In this document: one piece after another, positions 1 to 7,369 of the stretch
Layout: each line of letters begins with the position of its first letter
How positions within the stretch are numbered: position 1 is the stretch's first letter
From: Alphaproteobacteria bacterium
GTDB taxonomy: Bacteria; Pseudomonadota; Alphaproteobacteria; Paracaedibacterales; CAIOTO01
Reading direction: 5' to 3'
NCBI GenBank assembly: GCA_030727085.1
Contig: JANRCF010000020.1
Span: forward strand, 1-20,964
Length of the DNA stretch: 20,964 nucleotides
Notes under the pieces: model-generated
What the model saw: only the letters and a program-made list of their open reading frames with translations
What the model was told of the DNA's origin: nothing
The model's database searches: none
Translations under genes and position numbers: made by a program

Positions 1-37
1 ATGAAGTCTTTCAAAAAAATGTTAACCGTGTTGCACT

Positions 38-1240
38 TCAAACTTGAATGGAGCCATCTCCAAGAGCATCACGCTCAGTCAAGGCAGTTTTAATGGTATT
101 CAATACAGTTGCAGGAAATGCAGGCACTACTGAATGATAAGTATCATCAATGTACTGTGCTGTTAATACGCTACGGTTCAACCACAGCTTTATAATCGAA
201 AGAGGTGCTCCACTGCCTGCAGCCCAAGACAAATATGTCATTTTCAATGTTGCCCCACTGTATTCAGTTTCTGCTGCAACCATCAGAAGGTAGAGATCGC
301 AAAAATCAATAACAGGTGCTGCCTGACTTCTAAAGAATCCATCTAAAGATGCTCTCTGTTTAACAGAATTAAGTTGACGATTCCAAATAAAAGGACGAAC
401 TTTTTTAGTTGTTCTTAGAATAGACTTTGCTTGATACATACTTACATTTCGTGCTTCCCAAGCATGACACGCATGTGCTTCACTGACTAAATAGCTTTGC
501 GCTATATTGGGATTCATTGGAGACTCTTCAAACAAAACCTCTGTTGGAATTGGTGTTTTATTGTTCGTCTTTGCAAGATTAAAAGGATAAAACATATATT
601 CAGCATAAGAACTTTGATGCCGCCTCAATTCTGCAACCATTTGTGTTCTTAACGTGCGCGCCCAATACCCCCATGGTTCGGGCTTATAATTAAAAACGCA
701 AAGCGTTGATATTGCTACATCCCTAGCACTACCAAGCGTATCCTTGTAATCAATAATGTGGCCCCTGCACTTCGTAATTGTTCCTTTTTTATAATCATCG
801 GTCAACATTGGGTAAGTGTTTCTTAGTGTCTCAGGAAATTCAGTTCCCATTCTTGTCATTGCAAAACCATGGGTAGGGACCCCTTCTTCACTGACAACAA
901 ATTGAATTCGATCATACTCGTCTGGTCCAAACACATAAATGTTAAAATTAACAGCTTCAACACATTGATGTTTTAAAATTTGCAAGCTCCCTAATTCATC
1001 AATCGACCAAATAAATCCTGCAGGTAATCTTGGCTTTGCCGTGTCTGCAACTCTTTGAACACATTCAATTCCTTTTAGTTTTCGCATCCCCCACTTCTGC
1101 ACGATTGGCGGATTCACAAGCACATCATACTGCCTATGCAAAGCATTAATCTCTCCTACAAAATCTGTATTTGCCTCAAGAGGTGCGTATACAAATATAG
1201 AAAAAGCGAAAATTATAGTAAAAAGGAGCTTGTTGTGCAT
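38..1240 (-). CDS. Exported protein, possible divergent DNA/RNA non-specific endonuclease (NUC-like)
   Basis: This 400-residue protein starts with a clear signal peptide (residues 1-23, hydrophobic core then L-E-A), so it is probably periplasmic or secreted. I do not firmly recognise it. The middle resembles the DNA/RNA non-specific endonuclease (His-Me finger) family: R-G-H at 159-161 after a Y-K-x-G-T context, an Asn at 184 followed by Pro-Glu, a W-x-x-W stretch at 190-193, and I-P-T at 231-233, in the order expected for that family. The usual D-R-G-H is C-R-G-H here, so activity is uncertain. The C-terminal 170 residues match nothing I know. The start is supported by an AAAGGT sequence upstream. 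It follows proS by 61 bases with no terminator between, so read-through from proS is possible. Confidence 0.7.
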   Translation of the reverse strand: MHNKLLFTIIFAFSIFVYAPLEANTDFVGEINALHRQYDVLVNPPIVQKWGMRKLKGIECVQRVADTAKPRLPAGFIWSIDELGSLQILKHQCVEAVNFNIYVFGPDEYDRIQFVVSEEGVPTHGFAMTRMGTEFPETLRNTYPMLTDDYKKGTITKCRGHIIDYKDTLGSARDVAISTLCVFNYKPEPWGYWARTLRTQMVAELRRHQSSYAEYMFYPFNLAKTNNKTPIPTEVLFEESPMNPNIAQSYLVSEAHACHAWEARNVSMYQAKSILRTTKKVRPFIWNRQLNSVKQRASLDGFFRSQAAPVIDFCDLYLLMVAAETEYSGATLKMTYLSWAAGSGAPLSIIKLWLNRSVLTAQYIDDTYHSVVPAFPATVLNTIKTALTERDALGDGSIQV

Positions 1241-1301
1241 TCTGTACCTTTAAGTTTAATCTTTTTATAAAAATTATGGGTATAAGATGTTTAAATCTAT
1301 C

Positions 1302-2594
1302 CTACCCGCGCATCCCATGAATCCAACCATCCACAGCCGACAACGCAATCATCTCACGCGCACCCGTGCGACGATTTTTATATTCGACGACCGACTCCTG
1401 AACGGCTTTATTGCCCACAATCAGATGATGCGGAATACCGATCAAATCCATCGTGGCAAATTTTGCACCGGGGCGTTCATTACGGTCATCAAACAAAACA
1501 TCAATGCCTGCGCCTGTAAGCTTTTCATAGATATCATTCGCAATCGCATCGCACGCTTCATCACCTGTTTTTGCTGAAATCAACGCTACTTTAAACGGCG
1601 CAACCGCATCTGGCCAAATGATCCCCGCATCATCATGATTCGCCTCAATGATCGCAGCGACCAAACGCGACACACCAATACCGTACGATCCCATTTCAGG
1701 AACCACAGCTTGGCCATCCGCACCGGCTACTTTCACATTTAATGCATCAGAATATTTTTTACCAAAATAGAAAATATGGCCAACTTCAATTCCGCGCGCA
1801 GACTTCAAACGATCTGCTGGCACAGGGCAATTATCCGCATCATGCTTTTCATCTGCCGCCGCATACAAAGCTTGCAAATGGTCAAACGTACGCTGTTCTG
1901 GCGTCAATGAATCATACGCTGCATCATAATAAACAGTACTTTCTCCCGTTTCCGCCATAATTTGGAATTCATGACTAAGATCACCGCCAATTGCACCAGA
2001 ATCTGCCTTAACTGGAATTGCTGTTAATCCCAAACGGTTAAACGTACGTAAATAACTTTCAAAAATCCTTTGATATGTTGCACGCGCGCCCTCATAATCC
2101 ACATCAAATGAATAACCATCCTTCATCAAAAATTCACGGCCACGCATCACACCAAAACGTGGGCGCATCTCATCACGAAACTTCCACGTAATTTGGTAAA
2201 GCACTTGTGGCAAATCACGGTAACTTTTTACGTATTGACGAACAATATCAGTAATGACTTCTTCATTCGTAGGACCAAATAACAAGTCACGATCATGGCG
2301 ATCTTTAACACGCAGCATTTCTTTGCCGTAATCTTCATACCGACCACTTTCTTGCCATAATGACGCTGGTTGCAACGTTGGCATAATCACACGATGGCAG
2401 CCAATTTTGTCTTGCTCATCCGCAACGATTTTCTCAATCTTAGACAATACTCGTTGCCCTAGCGGCAGCCATGAATAAAGCCCAGACGCACATTGATTCA
2501 CCATGCCAGCGCGCAGCATGAGACGGTGCGACACAATTTGCGCATCAGCAGGTGTTTCTTTAAGTACTGGCAAAAAATAAGCAGATAAACGCAT
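1302..2594 (-). CDS. proS: Prolyl-tRNA synthetase, short alphaproteobacterial form
   Basis: Class II synthetase that charges tRNA-Pro with proline in the cytoplasm. The N-terminus (MRLSAYFLPVLKETPADAQI) is typical of the family. Motif 2 is T-W-K-F-R-D-E at 136-142, motif 3 is G-S-Y-G-I-G-V-S-R at 302-310, and the anticodon-binding domain spans about 335-430. At 430 residues it lacks the insertion domain of about 180 residues that edits Ala-tRNA-Pro in the long bacterial form; only a short segment (about 217-262) lies between motifs 2 and 3. This short form is typical of alphaproteobacteria. An AAAGGA ribosome-binding site supports the start. It begins 47 bases after the terminator of the preceding lipoprotein gene, and I see no convincing promoter of its own. 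Confidence 0.97.
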   Translation of the reverse strand: MRLSAYFLPVLKETPADAQIVSHRLMLRAGMVNQCASGLYSWLPLGQRVLSKIEKIVADEQDKIGCHRVIMPTLQPASLWQESGRYEDYGKEMLRVKDRHDRDLLFGPTNEEVITDIVRQYVKSYRDLPQVLYQITWKFRDEMRPRFGVMRGREFLMKDGYSFDVDYEGARATYQRIFESYLRTFNRLGLTAIPVKADSGAIGGDLSHEFQIMAETGESTVYYDAAYDSLTPEQRTFDHLQALYAAADEKHDADNCPVPADRLKSARGIEVGHIFYFGKKYSDALNVKVAGADGQAVVPEMGSYGIGVSRLVAAIIEANHDDAGIIWPDAVAPFKVALISAKTGDEACDAIANDIYEKLTGAGIDVLFDDRNERPGAKFATMDLIGIPHHLIVGNKAVQESVVEYKNRRTGAREMIALSAVDGWIHGMRG

Positions 2595-2630
2595 TTTAAA
2601 ATGTCCTTTTATGGGTATTTGGATCTTACT

Positions 2631-2667
2631 AAAGAAAAACCCCCGGCGACTTTTTTGCCGCCGAGGG
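2631..2667 (-). terminator. Rho-independent terminator of the slyB-like gene
   Basis: Read on the minus strand, a nine-pair GC-rich stem (arms 2659-2667 and 2640-2648, one G-U pair, ten-base loop) is followed by TTTTTCTTT. It lies 22 bases after the lipoprotein stop codon and separates that gene from proS. Confidence 0.9.
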
Positions 2668-2689
2668 TGTTAATTAAGCGGAAAAAAAA

Positions 2690-3241
2690 TTAACGATGTA
2701 CAATCACAGACGGTGCCGGCGTCAATGGTTGGACTTCAGCAGTTCCTGTTGTATCTGGATAAATACGTGAACGGCCTCTATTTGCACCTATGCTTTCCTC
2801 AAGGAAAACATGTTGGCCAACGCGCATTGGATTATCTGCACCTTGAACGACTGTCTTTATAACGCCGCTATTTAATTTCACAGTGTATTTAATACCATCT
2901 TGGTTACCAAGGGCTTGTTCAGCAAATGCACCGCCAACACCGCCAGCAAGTGCGCCAACACCAACTCCAACGAGTTGGCCAGTACCTTTACCAAAAGCAG
3001 AACCGAGCAAGCCACCACCAAGTGCACCAAGCCCCATACCCATGCCATTTTCACGGAGCTTCTCTGTTTCAGAAACATTGACTGTTTCCATAGCAATAAT
3101 TACGCCTTGTGACGTGTTAGCAGACTCCCCAACACTCGCTGAATTATAATTCTTTGATGAGATATTACGTGTACAGCCTGAGCCAAAAATCACAACTGAG
3201 ACACTTAGCAAAAGTACGGTGGTTATTTTTTGGACATTCAT
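2690..3241 (-). CDS. SlyB/Pcp-like glycine-zipper outer-membrane lipoprotein
   Basis: 183-residue lipoprotein. A hydrophobic leader ends at G-S-G-C with the candidate lipidated Cys at residue 23; the lipobox is imperfect, with Gly rather than Leu at -3. Residues 66-105 form a glycine zipper of repeated G-x-x-x-G steps that should insert as two helices. They are followed by a small domain (about 115-148, ending in V-G-Q-H-V-F-L) that matches the SlyB/Pcp pattern rather than the longer tail of the rickettsial 17-kDa antigen. The family sits in the outer membrane and helps envelope integrity, in enteric bacteria under stress control. The extra tail, residues 150-183, is Pro/Thr-rich. AGGA lies upstream of the start. 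It is a single-gene unit with its own promoter and terminator. Confidence 0.88.
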   Translation of the reverse strand: MNVQKITTVLLLSVSVVIFGSGCTRNISSKNYNSASVGESANTSQGVIIAMETVNVSETEKLRENGMGMGLGALGGGLLGSAFGKGTGQLVGVGVGALAGGVGGAFAEQALGNQDGIKYTVKLNSGVIKTVVQGADNPMRVGQHVFLEESIGANRGRSRIYPDTTGTAEVQPLTPAPSVIVHR

Positions 3242-3254
3242 ATTTGTTTCCTAA

Positions 3255-3304
3255 TTATGTGTAAATAATAGGAAAATTATAAATTACACATAACGGTTTG
3301 TACA
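3255..3304 (-). promoter_or_regulatory. Promoter of the slyB-like gene, bracketed by a 10-bp inverted repeat
   Basis: On the minus strand TGTACA (3299-3304) and TATAAT (3276-3281) are separated by 17 bases, giving a start near 3269. The arms TTATGTGTAA (plus strand, 3255-3264) and TTACACATAA (3284-3293) are perfect inverted repeats. One arm lies in the promoter spacer and the other just after the predicted start, the usual arrangement for an operator. If transcription instead enters from mrp, the same arms form an RNA hairpin just upstream of the ribosome-binding site. Confidence 0.55.
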
Positions 3305-3307
3305 CGT

Positions 3308-4390
3308 TTATTTTAAGCCCAAGCGATTAGCAACCAATTTAGAAATTTCGCTATATAATAAAGCACTTTCAGACAAGGATGAACCAATCGCCAACGGAAC
3401 CCCCGCGTCACACGACAACCGAATAGCTGGGGCTAATGGAATAGCACCTAAAAACGGAATCCCCGCAGCATCAGCTGCCTTATGTGCACCATCACGACTA
3501 AATATATCCGTATTCATACCACAATTCGGGCAACAAAAATACGCCATATTTTCAATCATTCCCACCACAGGGATAGACACTTTATCAAACATCGCAATGG
3601 CTTTTTTCGCATCAATCAACGCCATATCTTGCGGGGTAGACACAATGACGGCACCATCCACAACCAACTGCTGCGCCAAGGTTAAATGCACATCACCCGT
3701 ACCTGGCGGTGTATCAATAACCAACAAATCAAGCTCGCCTTCATGCCCCCACGCAACTTCGAACAATAACTGATGCAGCGCCCCCTGGACCATCGGCCCC
3801 CGCCAAATCATTGGCATCGCTTCGTCAATTAAGAATCCCATCGACATAGCGGACAAACCATATTTTGTAATTGGAATCAACTTTTTATCATCTGATACAT
3901 GCGGCTTATCATAGGCCCCAAGCATCAATGGCAATGAAGGACCATAAATATCAGCATCCAACATACCAACCTGAAGCCCTCTTTGCTGAAACGCAATTGC
4001 AAGATTCAATGCGGTAGTTGACTTCCCTACCCCGCCCTTACCAGACGCCACCAATAAAATTTTCTTAACCCCTGGGATAGGCTTTTTATTCATTGGACTC
4101 TTAGGCGCATGCGGAGGTTTTTTAGCTTGAGGCTTAGCATCCATAGAGAACGACACATGAACTGCTTTATCGCCTTTAAGCGCATCTTCAACAGTTGTTT
4201 TTGTTGCAAGTTGGTCATCAGCGGGTAATTCCGTCGCATCCAGCAATACAAGAATTTGCTTATCGTCTGCATGCAGGTTAATAAGGCGAGAGGCCACGCT
4301 TTGTAACTTCGTCTCGGATGATTGATCCGATGAGGTTGCATTAGGCAAAGCCAGTTGATTAAGTGTTCTTTTTATATATTCTAGGTTCAT
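3308..4390 (-). CDS. mrp: Mrp/ApbC-type Fe-S cluster carrier ATPase
   Basis: Cytoplasmic P-loop ATPase of the Mrp/NBP35 family that binds and hands on Fe-S clusters. Residues 1-78 form the degenerate DUF59-like N-terminal domain. A Pro/Lys-rich linker (86-107) leads to the deviant Walker A G-K-G-G-V-G-K-S-T at 117-125. D-A-D-I-Y-G-P follows at 145-151, then D-T-P-P-G-T-G-D-V-H at 226-235, and a C-P-N-C pair (Cys287, Cys290) that binds the cluster at the dimer interface. Length 360 is normal. It starts 14 bases after the stop of the small exported protein upstream, so the two are probably cotranscribed from the promoter near 4968-4996. The ribosome-binding site (GTGAGA) is weak. Confidence 0.94.
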   Translation of the reverse strand: MNLEYIKRTLNQLALPNATSSDQSSETKLQSVASRLINLHADDKQILVLLDATELPADDQLATKTTVEDALKGDKAVHVSFSMDAKPQAKKPPHAPKSPMNKKPIPGVKKILLVASGKGGVGKSTTALNLAIAFQQRGLQVGMLDADIYGPSLPLMLGAYDKPHVSDDKKLIPITKYGLSAMSMGFLIDEAMPMIWRGPMVQGALHQLLFEVAWGHEGELDLLVIDTPPGTGDVHLTLAQQLVVDGAVIVSTPQDMALIDAKKAIAMFDKVSIPVVGMIENMAYFCCPNCGMNTDIFSRDGAHKAADAAGIPFLGAIPLAPAIRLSCDAGVPLAIGSSLSESALLYSEISKLVANRLGLK

Positions 4391-4404
4391 TTTCTCACGT
4401 GCAT

Positions 4405-4932
4405 TTAGCGACCATTATTCGGCAATCCTACAGGCAATTGTATAATCATCGTAAAAATATTTGGCGTTGACCTTGCAACCTCCTCTTTTGAGTCTATTCT
4501 TTTGCGATTAATAGGGCTCTTTGGAGAACCAAGACTCGAAAATAAGCTTAAATAAATACAAGATGCTTGACCTTTATGGCTATCTATAAAAGCTTCCATA
4601 CTAGCTAACACTAATTCTTTCATTTCATTAGATAGAGATTCTTTTTCTTCGCTTTCAATATCAACATATCCTATTTCATCTTCAGAAACATTTCTGACTG
4701 TTTTTTTAGGTTTATAAGTAAGCTCGCTCAAATAGGCGCTTCCATCATTTCGTGGGAGCTCTGTTAAATCAGGAACTACTCCAGCCGTCGATTTCCTAGT
4801 AGAGAGCTTATCCTCAGAAAACTCCTCTGATAATCCCTCATGAACCATAGCAGCCGCTGCAAAAGATACACACGAAGACACATTCATTCCAAATATTGAC
4901 ACAAATATGGCGGCTAAAAACTTATTGTACAT
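4405..4932 (-). CDS. Small exported protein or lipoprotein of unknown function
   Basis: 175-residue protein that I do not recognise. A hydrophobic N-terminus ends in V-S-S-C (Cys21), which fits a lipobox; alternatively it is cut by signal peptidase I after the following Ala run (25-28). The mature part is charged, with an acidic stretch around 84-105 (S-E-D-E, E-S-E-E-K-E) and no repeats or catalytic motif I can name. Reading frame and leader look genuine, and a well-spaced promoter lies 36-64 bases upstream, although no good ribosome-binding site precedes the ATG. It is the first gene of a two-gene unit with mrp, which need not mean a shared function. It may be lineage-restricted. Confidence 0.7.
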   Translation of the reverse strand: MYNKFLAAIFVSIFGMNVSSCVSFAAAAMVHEGLSEEFSEDKLSTRKSTAGVVPDLTELPRNDGSAYLSELTYKPKKTVRNVSEDEIGYVDIESEEKESLSNEMKELVLASMEAFIDSHKGQASCIYLSLFSSLGSPKSPINRKRIDSKEEVARSTPNIFTMIIQLPVGLPNNGR

Positions 4933-4967
4933 ACAGAAAACACATTAAATTTGAATTGCATTTTTGC

Positions 4968-4996
4968 ATGATACCCGCAATTAAAAATGATCGCAA
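4968..4996 (-). promoter_or_regulatory. Sigma-70-type promoter for the exported protein-mrp unit
   Basis: On the minus strand TTGCGA (4991-4996) and TATCAT (4968-4973) are separated by exactly 17 bases. The start would be near 4961, leaving a leader of about 28 bases before the ATG. It matches the consensus at four of six -35 bases and five of six -10 bases. Confidence 0.6.
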
Positions 4997-5130
4997 CCCG
5001 CCTTAAAAAAATAATGCAATTTATCTTAAAATTTCAACTTCCAAACTAAAAATAAAGATTGGCACTGCAATAACAAAAAAAGAATTTCAGCAAAATTTTC
5101 CACAAACACATGAAACACCAGCAACGTGGA

Positions 5131-5159
5131 TTGTAAAACTAAAGAGAGTGTTCTATAAT
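5131..5159 (+). promoter_or_regulatory. Strong sigma-70-type promoter of hflK-hflC-htrA
   Basis: TTGTAA (5131-5136) and a perfect TATAAT (5154-5159) are 17 bases apart. The start near 5166 leaves a leader of about 80 bases before the hflK ATG. I see no heat-shock (sigma-32) box, so vegetative expression is the simplest reading. Confidence 0.75.
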
Positions 5160-5169
5160 TTTTCAGACG

Positions 5170-5201
5170 TGCACTCGATTGTTTACTCTCATGCGAGTGC
5201 A
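5170..5201 (+). promoter_or_regulatory. Inverted repeat in the hflK leader
   Basis: TGCACTCG (5170-5177) and CGAGTGCA (5194-5201) are perfect complements around a 16-base loop, starting about four bases after the predicted transcription start. It could be an operator at the start site or a stable 5' hairpin in the mRNA. The run after it (ATAAAAATT) is not a U tract, so it is not a convincing terminator. Confidence 0.5.
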
Positions 5202-5245
5202 ATAAAAATTCACACGTAACATCAACGTTAAGGCCGAGTATTTTT

Positions 5246-6463
5246 ATGAGCAAAGATCCAGAAGATCCAAATGACAACCCATGGGACACAAGCTCGGATG
5301 ATACAAAATCCAAGCGGTCAACGAAGAAAACACCGGAACAACCGACAAATCCATGGGCCAAACAAGATGGCACATCACCTTTTCGTAAGCCTAATACCAC
5401 AAACAATAATGACGATATGTTTTCATCATTTATTAAGCAGGTAAAAAAAAGTAGTGCTAATTTTGGTGGAAACAATGGCGGAAATAAAGGCACTGGAAAT
5501 AACTCTGGTAGTGGTACGCCTCCTGTAAATTCAACAGGTATAAGCAAAGCCGGCCTTGTTGGCATTGTTGCTGTAGCAATCGCACTATGGCTTTCAACAG
5601 GTGTATTTCGTGTGCAAGACCAAGGTGGTGAAATCGCTGTTGTTTTACGTTTTGGAAAAATGACACGTACAGCAGGCCCTGGGTTGCACTATCGTTTGCC
5701 ATTCCCACTTGAACATCACATCATAAAAAAGACAGCCGTCGTTAATAAAATTGATAGCGTTGTACAAGTTGATACAGGCCGTAATTTTGATAAAACACTC
5801 GTCTTAACAGGCGATGAAAATATGGTTCATATCAATTACACGGTTCTTTGGAAAATAAAGGATATTAAAGATTTTCTTTTTTCAGTACGCGAACCGGAAC
5901 AAACAATTCTAGTGGCTGCTGAAAGTATTGTCCGCGAAATCATGGGACAAACGACTGCTCGCGAAGCGCTCACAGAAAAACGTGATGCAATTGAATTAAA
6001 GACACAAGAACTTCTCCAGAAAGTTTTAAATCAGTACAATATCGGCGTTCAAATCGTAAAAATACAGTTGCAAAAAGTTGATGCGCCAAGCGAAGTTATT
6101 GATGCATTTAACGACATGCAGGCATCCCTTACGGATGGTGACCGTATGCGAAATGAAGCCGAAGCATATCATTTTGAAATCGTACCAAAGGCACGTGGTG
6201 AGGCATCTAAGATCGTCCAAGAAGCTGAAGGTTATGAAAAGGAAGTAATTGCACGCGCACTTGGTGAGGCAGATCGTTTCAATAAAATCTATGTTGAATA
6301 CAAGAAAAACCCTGAAGTTGCACGCAAGCGTCTCTACCTTGACACAATGGAGCACGTGTTAAGTCGTGTAAACAAAACAATCATTGATCCAAAGGCAGCG
6401 CCCGGACTTGTACCATATTTTCACCTACAACCCGGCGTAAAAGCTGCTAAAAAACAAGGGTAA
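5246..6463 (+). CDS. hflK: HflK, SPFH/band-7 subunit of the FtsH-regulating complex
   Basis: Inner-membrane protein that assembles with HflC into a large periplasm-facing cage around the FtsH protease and moderates its action on membrane proteins. The cytoplasmic N-terminus (1-99) is hydrophilic, with two N-P-W sites (11-13 and 36-38) and an Asn/Gly-rich run (72-90). One transmembrane helix spans about 102-121. The SPFH domain runs about 122-300 and is followed by an Ala/Glu-rich coiled coil (about 303-345). The C-terminus has the conserved-looking P-G-L-V-P-Y-F. Length 405 is typical. The start keeps the usual N-terminal region, with AAGG upstream. First gene of the operon; hflC follows after five bases. 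Confidence 0.95.
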   Translation: MSKDPEDPNDNPWDTSSDDTKSKRSTKKTPEQPTNPWAKQDGTSPFRKPNTTNNNDDMFSSFIKQVKKSSANFGGNNGGNKGTGNNSGSGTPPVNSTGISKAGLVGIVAVAIALWLSTGVFRVQDQGGEIAVVLRFGKMTRTAGPGLHYRLPFPLEHHIIKKTAVVNKIDSVVQVDTGRNFDKTLVLTGDENMVHINYTVLWKIKDIKDFLFSVREPEQTILVAAESIVREIMGQTTAREALTEKRDAIELKTQELLQKVLNQYNIGVQIVKIQLQKVDAPSEVIDAFNDMQASLTDGDRMRNEAEAYHFEIVPKARGEASKIVQEAEGYEKEVIARALGEADRFNKIYVEYKKNPEVARKRLYLDTMEHVLSRVNKTIIDPKAAPGLVPYFHLQPGVKAAKKQG

Positions 6464-6468
6464 TTGTC

Positions 6469-7344
6469 ATGTCTCAACGTTCTCTTTTAATCATGCTGTG
6501 CACATTAGGTGGCCTTTTTGTTTTAGGCTCCTCTATTTTTGTCGTCGATCAAGTAAACCAAGCTGCCGTACTCCAGTTTGGTGAAGCGAAAGCATTCCAC
6601 AATGAACCTGGCCTTAAATTTAAGTTGCCATTCATTCAAGAGGTAATGTTTTACGAAAAACGTATTATTGATTACGATTCCGACCCCATTTCTGTTATGA
6701 CAGTTGATCAAAAACGTCTTAATGTTGACGCTTATGTGCGTTATCGTATTGTTGATGCGTTAAGCTTTTTCCGTTCAGTAAGCCCAGCCAATGAAATAGG
6801 TGCACGCATGCGTCTTGACGCCGTTGTGTCAAGCAGCATAAAGAATGTCCTGGGTAAAGTAGAACTTCGCAAACTATTGAGCGCAGAACGTGTTTCTATT
6901 ATGAAACAAATTCGTGATGAAGTAACGGTTCTATCAAAATCGCTTGGCCTTGAAATTGTTGATGTTCGAATCATACGTACTGAATTACCAACAGAAAACC
7001 GCCGTGCCGTTTTTGATCGTATGAATTCTATTTTAATTCGAACTGCAAAACAAAACAGAGCGGAAGGTGACGAAAAAGCACGCGGAATTCGTGCAAATGC
7101 CGAACGCGAACGAGCTGTATTGTTAGCGGAAGCACAGCAAAAAGCACAAGGCGTTCGTGGTAAAGGTGATGCAACAGCAATGGAAATCACAAATAAGGCA
7201 TTTGGCGTCGATATTGAGTTTTACAACTTTTACAGATCACTCGAATCGTATCGCCAGACCATGCAATCAGAAACTTCCATGGTGCTGTCTGCTGATCACC
7301 CCTATTTACACCATTTTGCACACCCATCAAAAACACAACACTAA
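6469..7344 (+). CDS. hflC: HflC, SPFH/band-7 partner of HflK
   Basis: 291-residue partner of HflK in the complex that controls FtsH. A single N-terminal membrane helix (about 6-26) is followed by the SPFH domain; D-Q-V-N-Q-A-A-V-L-Q-F-G at 27-38 is a typical entry. An Ala/Glu/Arg-rich helix (about 200-240, with R-A-E-G-D-E and R-A-N-A-E-R-E) follows, and then a short tail without the long C-terminus of HflK. The ribosome-binding site (AAGGG) lies in the end of hflK, indicating translational coupling. Many alphaproteobacteria have a small DUF2065 gene between hflC and the protease gene; here only 25 bases separate them and it is absent. Confidence 0.95.
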   Translation: MSQRSLLIMLCTLGGLFVLGSSIFVVDQVNQAAVLQFGEAKAFHNEPGLKFKLPFIQEVMFYEKRIIDYDSDPISVMTVDQKRLNVDAYVRYRIVDALSFFRSVSPANEIGARMRLDAVVSSSIKNVLGKVELRKLLSAERVSIMKQIRDEVTVLSKSLGLEIVDVRIIRTELPTENRRAVFDRMNSILIRTAKQNRAEGDEKARGIRANAERERAVLLAEAQQKAQGVRGKGDATAMEITNKAFGVDIEFYNFYRSLESYRQTMQSETSMVLSADHPYLHHFAHPSKTQH

Positions 7345-7369
7345 AAAATAAACTTAAGGAGCATCTTTT

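Larger units (their letters stand above)
4933..5245. other. Divergent intergenic control region
   Basis: 313 bases without a convincing gene separate the minus-strand exported-protein gene from plus-strand hflK. The stretch is very AT-rich. It holds a minus-strand promoter (4968-4996), a plus-strand promoter (5131-5159) and an 8-bp inverted repeat in the hflK leader (5170-5201). A minus-strand reading frame that enters from hflK is an antisense shadow. I see nothing else in it. Confidence 0.8.

Noticed and set aside
1..37. Short plus-strand frame starting at base 1
   Set aside because: It overlaps the end of the minus-strand exported-protein gene, stops after about 30 codons and has no visible upstream context.
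1287..1577. 96-codon plus-strand frame over the end of proS
   Set aside because: Antisense to the anticodon-binding domain; no family resemblance.
5026..5565. 179-codon minus-strand frame overlapping the hflK start
   Set aside because: It runs antisense to the promoter and the N-terminus of hflK, has composition driven by the opposite strand and matches no family.
6741..7190. 149-codon minus-strand frame inside hflC
   Set aside because: Fully antisense to a well-supported gene, with Ser/Arg-rich shadow composition.
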